Below are positions 56,351 through 64,000 of a stretch of DNA of 64,000 bases, piece after piece. Under the pieces are notes generated by a model. The model did no database searches. It had not been told where the DNA came from and was given only the letters and a program-made list of their open reading frames with translations. Position 1 is the first letter of the stretch, and each line of letters opens with the position of its first letter. Location: positions 66,597,601 through 66,661,600 of the forward strand of contig NC_088102.1 of the NCBI RefSeq assembly GCF_036370855.1, given 5' to 3'. A program made the translations under genes and the position numbers. The stretch comes from Dromaius novaehollandiae (Eukaryota > Chordata > Aves > Casuariiformes > Dromaiidae).

Positions 56351-59300
56351 TCTAACACTAACAAGCCTTATCAGTAGGATTTACACCTCGTTGTCTAGGA
56401 ACCTCAGTAAGCTGGTAGGCGAAGCTATGAACCAGTTATTGCTGTGCCTCCAAATCCCTAAAGTAGCTTTAAGTGCTCAGAATGATCCACTTACCCGGTG
56501 ATTATTAACGGTATCTGACCCGGGAGTCCTGATGCCTTGGAAGAGTAGACGGGAGTGCTATAAAGTGCGGCCTCTCCGATTGCGTGGGGGTGCCAAAGGG
56601 AAGGGAATGGGCCCTCTGCAAGCCCACAGCCCCTCCTGGCCCTGTGGAGCGTCTCTGGAGCAAGGATTAATCAGCAAAGCTGCGATAAAGCCAAGGAGTG
56701 GACATGCCTCTGAGGAGCAGTTGCATGCGAGAGTAATTTTTTTTTTTAATCATTAGATGTCATGTTAGAAAAAGTCCTTTGGAATATAGCTGCACAGGTC
56801 AGCGCAACATTAATTCCCACGTGGGTGAAGCTTTGGTAGTGAGGTGGAAGCTCAGAGTGCACCATGAAGGCAAAGGAGTGCAAGGCACCCCCAGATAGCA
56901 ATTCACATCTCGTGGAGAACAGCTGGGCCTCGAGGCAGTGGCACCAGAGCCACAGCAGCTGAAATCTCCAAGAGCTTCCTAATCACAAAACAGGGGCTTT
57001 TCAAGTAAATTTTATTCTGGAAAATGGGGTTTCAATACATCATATTTAAACTCAGCAGAAAGTGCTGTGTAGGAGTGGGTACATCGCTCCTCACTGTTCT
57101 CTTGCAGTATCAATTACAACCCCTAATTTTATCATCAAGAAAACTATGCAGATATCCACCATGCCTATGCTTTTCAGCATCATGGCAAAGGACTAGGTCT
57201 TCTCCTCTTTTGTTCTCAAGAGCTGCTCCAGGTCGTCTAAGTCTTTGCTCTCCAAGCGGTGCCTGTGTTATCACCTACTATGGAAGTCACGGTGGTGGCA
57301 CCATGAAAGTCTGTTCCAGCTGTGCTTTTCACGATTTTCTTGCTTACAGTTTTGGACATTGGAGGAAACTCCTTGATAGACTCGATGGACCTTTCATGGT
57401 CGTTTCCTGAGGATCCTCTTTGTTTCCTCTCACAGACTTCCATGACTCTGACCCATGAAGAAGGACAGATGTGGTACCAGTGCTGAAAATGTGTATTTTT
57501 GAATTGGTGCTGATCAGGCTACTTTTCCAGGGTTTCTTGAGTCTATGGAAGTTATTCGCTGCTTTTGCTGTTCATTACTTGTCCTCTACTGGGGTGTCAT
57601 CACCTCTTCTAATGTTTATCTATCTATGCCAACGACTGCTTTTGGGCCATTAATAGCTGCAGATTTCATCTTCTCCTCATTGATAAACAAACTAATTTGT
57701 TCTGCTGTGTCTGCTAATAGCTGTGTCTAGGAACTATTAGCAGCTCTTAGGTGCTATTTTCTCCTCTACCTTCTCAAAAAAATCTCTGTGTTCAGTAATA
57801 TTTTAACAGGCTTAGAGGAAGCATACCTGTTTTTTTCCATCTGTGTTTATAGCCTGGCATTTGTTCTTCCCAAGACGAATGGGAAAGACTCTGGAAACTT
57901 TAGAGATCATTAAATAAGGTCTGTTTTGCAGTCAAAACAATCTGCAGTACAGTGGTCCCAGGTGAGCCAGGCCTGGCCTAAGATCAGGGCTACACTGCTG
58001 GGAGGATGATCTGAGTCACTATGTGGTCAGGAGGTGGGACCAGAGGGTCTGGATCATATGAGACCTTGAGCCCTGAGACTGGGAAAAGGGAAAAGGATGG
58101 AGAAACTGGCATTACGGCTTCCTTCACCGTGCACTAGCAGTGCCGGGAGGAGGGAGCACGTGGAGCTAGCTCCAGCAAGCTGTCTGCAGAGCAGCTCCAG
58201 CCCTGGGGAGCTCCCTAGTCTGTTAACAAAAGCTGCTGACTCTTCAGAGCTGCTCTGAGGAGCATCTTCCACCAGGAAGCTGCATCTCCAGGTGTTTGGA
58301 TGTGCTTACCACCTTCTCCTAGCTGTCCTGGAGCAGCCTGGAGGTTAAAGGCTAACACAAAGGTGATGGGAATGGGTGGGAAAATCTGGCTGGTTATGCT
58401 GGACTTTGGGCTACACCCTCCATTTCATGAATCAACCCTTTGTGCTCTAAGATAATGTCCCTGGCCTGGAAGAACCCAGAAAATTGTGAAATCCAGAGTC
58501 TGGCAGGAGCGTCTCTCTCGGGCCCCACGGCTGGAGAGGACTTGGGGACAGCTCACCAGCACTGCACCCCGACGGCAGCCCGGATTAGTTTATAGAAGCA
58601 GCTGAGCTTACTTTTATCCCAGTGAATGGCCTGCTCCTTGGCTTGCACAATGTCCCTTTTGAAGCAAGGGCACCTCTCATTGTATGGCTCCAGATAAGCT
58701 GCAGAGCCTCGCCCTTGCTATAGCAGTCCCCTCTCCCCAGGGGCCCGCAGCGCCTGCCCCTCCTGCCCAGGAAGGCCACCACGTATCTCTGTAGGCATTG
58801 CAGGAGTTTCCTGCAAGGATTCACACGACCAAGCACCCTGCTTGGTGCCAGATTCCCTGCCCTTTGCTTCCTCTTCCCGGCTCACATCATCGCCACTGGT
58901 GGGGCGGCAGTGCATTGCCCCGGCTACATGTCGCAGCGTAGCGCGGGCGGTGCCGGGGCACCTTCTGGGGGCTGGCCATCCCCAAAGCTGCCCAAAGCAG
59001 TTCAGACCCCTCCGATGCCTCGGGGCTGCGTTTCGGCAGGCCTGCTGGCAGAGCACCGGGACGCCTTGGCAAACGGTGTCGCCCCGGGGCTCTTAGTTTC
59101 ACAAGCCACCGGATTCGCCCTCAGCAGAGAGGAACACACAACATCACCATAGCACTGATCTCTGCTCCGCTTCTGGGGCAACGTGCAGCCTCATCCCAGC
59201 ACGGCCGCAGTGGCTGCCAGCAGCTCTCCGGGGACCTGCCTGGAAGGGCAGGACTCGGTTTGGTGGGGAAAGAGCTCCAATTGCCACCGTGGCTCCTTCC

Positions 59301-61761
59301 GCAGGTCCTTACCTAGGCGCACCGCTGCCAAACAGCTGGAGGCTGCCAGCTGCGTCTGCCAAAACCGGGTGCGTGAAGCAGCCGCCCACAGCCCGGGGAC
59401 GAGGCAGCGCAGCCCCGGCGGTGACCGCTAAACGCAGCACGAAAGCGGCCGCCGGAGCCGTGGCTCACGTTTCTGGGTCCCCAGGTGCTCGCTGAGAACT
59501 TGCTCGCCTCCAGATCTGACCTTTGCTTTCAGTAAAACTTGCACAAACTTGTAATCGTTAACTGGCTCCCCCGTAACGGGCTTGTTATTTTTCAGGACAG
59601 GGTTCGAAAATGCTAGACATCTACAGTAGTAAAGATTTTATTGTGCTGGCAACAGACTGTAAAACTTGATTACATGACACCAGGGATTGCCTAAACCTCA
59701 TTCCCACTGATGCAACTGCTCGGGGTCGGGGGGTGACAGGAGCGAGGGAGGTGGTTTCAAGTCACGTCTGGAGGTGATTTAGCACGAAGGGCAGAAGTCA
59801 GGAGCAGCCCACTCCCACCCAGCGAGCCCTTTTATCCAGGCAGTCAGAACGGGGAGCCAAACGGTGGGGGTCGAGCGGGCTGGTCGCAGGAGGCCACAGG
59901 AACAAGAATGATGAATGAGAGCCTGGCCAACTTCTTCCTGATCAAGTGAAAATCATGGGGAAGCCCAACCTGGAAGGAGTGAGCTGAGGTTTCCTGTTAA
60001 AAAAGCTTTTCTCTTGAAAAACAGGCTCCCCTGTGCACTCCCCTCTCTCAGTTTGATGCTGACATGGGAGTTTTTCCTCTAAGACAAAACTTTCCACAGT
60101 TTATATCCATATTTTGGTTAACCTTTTTAGCTTGCCTGTTTTTCTAAATCGCTGCTAACATTTTTCATATTCCAAAGGTCCATTTATGGTAACAAAATAC
60201 GTTTTCCAATAAATAATCAAAGTTATCATATTTTGGAAGGAAAAAAAGTCATTGTAGGAAACTTTTACAAAAAATTGGCTCGTGTTGGACTTTGAGCCAG
60301 TGTGATATCTTTTTTCCTTTCAATAAATCTTCCAGCGTACTGCTGTGACCCATTCCTGTGGTCGAAAGGCTGAGCAGGGATGAACGACCAGGGCGCGCTG
60401 CCTCCAAGGCACGGGGGGTCCCAAAGGGTCCTCCCCAAGTCCCCGGCCATGGTGATGGATGGGAGGATGTGGGGCTGGAAACGAGAGAGCACGGTCTCCT
60501 CTGGAGGGCAGCTGGAGGGCAGAGTTCACGCTCTTCCTTTCCTACCCTGATCTCCTGCCACTTCTGTGGTGCCTGAAAGCTGCCACCGGCGATGGCGCTG
60601 AGGATGCAAAGAGCACAGCCGAGGGGCCCGTGGCCTTGTCTGCCGCCCTGCTCTGGGAAGGGCACGTCCAACGGGAAGGGTAAAGGATAACTGCAATTGG
60701 CCACTGCCAATGAAGTGTGAGTGAGGGTGAATTCTGGTCATATTTAAAAATGCAAGAAGGAAAACCCCAAGCCCCAAATCTCAGCATGCGATTAACCTGG
60801 GGAACTCCTTGCTCCAGAGCATTTTCAAGGCAGGTATCAGCCTGGAGTTTTATTCTCCAGGAACGCACCTCACACAGCACCATGAACACAGGGAAACAAC
60901 TGCCAATGTGATTTGTAGGGTAATTTTGAAAAATTGGCACCTTAGCGTGAGATGCGTGGTGGGGGCTCACTGCTCTGGGGGAAGTGTAGGTAGCACAAAT
61001 CTCGAGCACCATCCCTAGCTCTGAAAATCTGCTTCAAATAGAGTGAAATGTCGTGTTTTATCCTATGGAGCTAATAATTCCCCATCTTTTCGTGGCAGAA
61101 AGAAGGTCTGAGTAAGTGAATTCCCTGTACTCACATCTCCCTGAAACCTGAGACCCTCTTCATGGGTATACCACTAGGTCATTCAAGTACATCAAATATT
61201 TTTTTGAGGGGCAGGGAGACAGAGATAATGTTACACATTGTGCCGAGATGCTATTAACTTTAGTTGAACATCACAACTTGGATTTATTAGCGTGAGGACG
61301 AAAGACCTACATAGCAGGGGACAGAGCCGATAACCTTGTCTCACATCCATTTGAGCAAATAAGTCTCCTCCCTGCACACTCATCAGAGATTTAGCACTTT
61401 TCCCAAGCCTTTTTGCAATCACAGTCATTTAGCAAACACATGATACTGCCATGACAGAGGCAGATGGGACTCACTACAAACTAGATGCTGATGGAAGTAT
61501 TTGGGAGGAATTACTTCAGCTGCTTAAGAAATCGAGAGTCTGGTCTGAATCTCCCAGCATCCTGCTGATTTCAGTGAACTTCCTTCTGATTTACGCCGTA
61601 TGTGGAGAGTCAGACCGATCCTAAATTCAGCGAGCAAGAGAGTTCAGGCTGATCAAAACGTCTCCTTTTCAGTACGAGTAATCTAAAAATTCAGAGTAAT
61701 GGGAAGTTTGAAAATCATCTAATCCCCGACATTTAAAATGCCTTTCACTGCCTGAAGGCCT

Positions 61762-62487
61762 TTGCAGGAAAAAAAGAAAGAGAAACAAGTTTTAGGCAGA
61801 AAGGGTACAAGCATGTTATTAGCAGCAGAGACTAAAGTAGGTCGAGATAGCACAGAGCTGTCCAGGAAATGGGGTAATGTGAAAGCGGGAGCGGGAAGCC
61901 GGAGCTGCTGCCGTTTGCACAGGAGTGTTTCTCATGCTTTCAAAAACAGGGACCAGCATCAGGGTCATGAAACTCAGTGGACTCCCCCTCAGGCCCGTCA
62001 TGTCCTGTTAAAAGCCGTTTCAGCTCTTGGATCCCACTTTCAGGGTAACGGCCATGTAGATGATGGCAGCGTAGGTCTTTGCAAGTTGATACTTTCCCTG
62101 TGTGATTCAAAAATCAGTGAAATACAGGCATCAGAGCAGGTTTTGCTGGCATCTGGGTTGGAACACACTGAAATAATGAAGAATCACAAATCTCAGAGCA
62201 GCTGTTTCAGGCTCTCTGCAAACTCAGGTAGACAAACCAGTCATACTTGCTTTATCTTCTTCTTTTCAGCCACCATTGCTAGAGATGCAGAGCGGCCCCT
62301 TCCCGCTCCACACCACGGGGACTTTGGACTGATGTTCATCGGGACAGCAGCCTTGATGAGCAAATGTCCTCGCTCTGCTGCATATCTTCTTTGCTTGGCT
62401 AGTAGGAGACATTGCTGTACTGGTTTATATTCAAGTCAGTTTTCCAAGCTCCTTTTCACAATGATGAGTGCTGACCATGCATTTTAA
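61762..62487 (+). other. 241-codon open frame followed by AATAAA, uncertain
   Basis: The frame runs from ATG 61762 to TAA and is followed by AATAAA at 62507-62512, about 20 bases after the stop. The translation has a lysine-rich start, scattered cysteines and no known domain or signal peptide. In DNA of near-average composition this length is somewhat unusual but can arise by chance. Confidence 0.2.
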
Positions 62488-63569
62488 TCTTACAATTTAA
62501 ATTCTGAATAAAAAGCAAAGTGTCAGAGAATTTATGAGGCCATGGCTGTGAGAATTTGCTTCCTTGGAAAGGTCCAGAATATTGATAACCAAAAATATCC
62601 TGGTTTCTGCTAACTACCTCCAGTTTTCCCTACAGAATTCTGAATTTTAATAGCCCACCACAGCCTGTCCTCTCAGAAAATACATCAGCATCACAGACCC
62701 AGCTCATGTAAGCCAGTGTTGACTCATGCTAAAAAGAGAAAATGTGAGCACACTGTAATGGCTCACATCACTGAACATCGTAGTTGCTCTGACTGCTATC
62801 AACAGCGAAGTGCTATTTGCGAAGTGCTGTTTCTCCTGAGCTGGTGGAGAAGCTGAGGAGTTAAAAGAAGTACCCAAGCTTGGCCCCACGATACACATCC
62901 ATTGAAGACAAACACGGTCCTTTTCTATCCTACCCCATAAGACGACTTATAAGCTCAGGTCCTGTTGCAGACTTCGGCTGGAAGGTGTGAACACGATCAG
63001 CTGAACCATCTTGGCTAGCAAATGAATGGACAGCCCTAGCTGAAAACATTTCTGAGGACTTATTTTCCGTCATGGAAGACTGCCAATTGTTTGAAGCAGA
63101 ATATTTCACTGGGATTTACTGAAAATGTTTCTTGGTGTCCAAGACAGAGTTTCTAGTAGATCGACAAACAGAAGAGCCATGGTGTCCACAGCTGTCACCT
63201 GTAAAAGGCAGAGATTGCATCTTTAATCCCAAATAGGAATATGAGTGGGTACCTCTCAGATAAGGGAGGGAACCTGCCTTCAGTGGGTGAATGGGGAAAA
63301 GCTTATTTTTCTTAATGCAAAATTTCAAAAATTCTAATTTTGGCCCTGCACTGGGCTAAAACCATCATCCACCTTTTCCTGCAAAATGCGGATGTTGTTC
63401 CTCCCCCAGCCCAAGCCCTCGGTGCATGTCTCCAGCTCTGTGTTGCCCGGGCTGTGAGTGGGGCCTCAGATAGCCTTCACTGCAATAATGTGTTTTCTTT
63501 CTGCTAACACCTGACAGTGGCGTGGTCTCACTGACAACTTTGTCCCATTGCAGCATACTCGCTGAGGTG

Positions 63570-63720
63570 ATATTAATCAAACATATTAACATGTTTGCCT
63601 TTAATTTTGCACTTCAGAAACAGCTGTTGAGACAGACAGGCTGTTGGCCACCTCAATGCCAGCAGTACCTATTGCCAGCATTAGTGTAATCATTACAGCT
63701 GTAATAGCACCATTACCTCC
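63570..63720. promoter_or_regulatory. Candidate enhancer with homeodomain, forkhead-like and E-box motifs
   Basis: ATTAATCAA (63572-63580), TGTTTGC (63592-63598, forkhead-like), CAGCTG (63621-63626 and 63696-63701) and a palindrome TGTAATCATTACA (63685-63697), followed by GTAATAG and CATTAC. The density of TAAT cores plus E-boxes is high for 150 bases. Function is inferred only. Confidence 0.35.
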
Positions 63721-64000
63721 TGCTAAAAGGGTTGCTGATGGCTCAGGACAGAGCTGCGGGGAAGCAAAAACAGGTCAGACGAAATGAGATGGAAACTGCA
63801 AACTGTTGCTTCTATCTTAACTTGCCTAAAGACCTGTTGATGCTACGTAGCAAGAACTTAATGTGCCCAAACAGCAAAAATTTTGGCTAGGGCGTCACTG
63901 AGAAGGCGGGCTTCTGACTAGATCTTGTGTCATTTGGGCTAATGTAAAGCATATAAATATGGGAAATGGAGGGTGGGGAAATTGCTACCAAACAGTCTTC

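Larger units (their letters stand above)
52700..64000. other. Downstream flank without recognised genes
   Basis: It holds a MIR-like SINE (54600-54800), a CpG-rich patch (56140-56350), GC-richer DNA at 58.6-59.5 kb and a motif cluster at 63570-63720. A 241-codon open frame followed by AATAAA lies at 61762-62512. Insulin A/B-chain coding sequence, expected on this side of TH by synteny, was not found. Confidence 0.6.

Noticed and set aside
46442-64000. Insulin (INS) gene downstream of TH
   Set aside because: Synteny predicts it on this side, but no frame shows the B- or A-chain cysteine pattern; it is probably beyond the window.

Overview
The window is vertebrate nuclear DNA, almost certainly from a bird. 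It holds one gene I can recognise with confidence: tyrosine hydroxylase (TH), complete on the + strand. Thirteen coding exons (27835-46441) join in frame through GT-AG introns into a 491-residue protein with every expected regulatory and catalytic landmark. The avian call rests on typical CR1 LINE 3' ends (13690-13940, 33905-34500), sparse interspersed repeats and a 491-residue TH. The exact species cannot be read from the sequence.

Layout. 1-27.7 kb is upstream flank. It has several CpG-rich stretches (about 0.7-2.8, 5.5-5.8 and 7.26-7.76 kb), fossil CR1 and MIR-like pieces, and a few non-coding blocks with clustered transcription-factor-like motifs, but no coding exon I can name. 27.76-27.83 kb is the TH core promoter, a perfect CRE followed by a TATA box. 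27.8-46.4 kb is TH. Introns 1 and 2 are the longest (4.8 and 3.8 kb); intron 2 holds an avian CR1 and intron 5 an older, turtle-like CR1. 46.4-64 kb is downstream flank. It contains a decayed endogenous retrovirus on the - strand (about 49.3-52.7 kb, reverse transcriptase and integrase remnants), MIR-like SINE fossils, a small CpG-rich patch near 56.2 kb and a homeodomain-motif cluster near 63.6-63.7 kb.

In amniotes the usual order along the TH coding strand is ASCL2 - TH - INS - IGF2. I looked for the ASCL bHLH signature upstream and for insulin A/B-chain coding downstream and found neither, so both neighbours probably lie outside the window. No canonical AATAAA is visible in the first ~1.6 kb after the TH stop, so the 3' end of the transcript is unresolved. 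I found no bacterial-type features, CRISPR array or tRNA/rRNA gene. The most interesting material is non-coding: unexplained CpG islands, candidate regulatory clusters and ancient SINE/LINE fossils.
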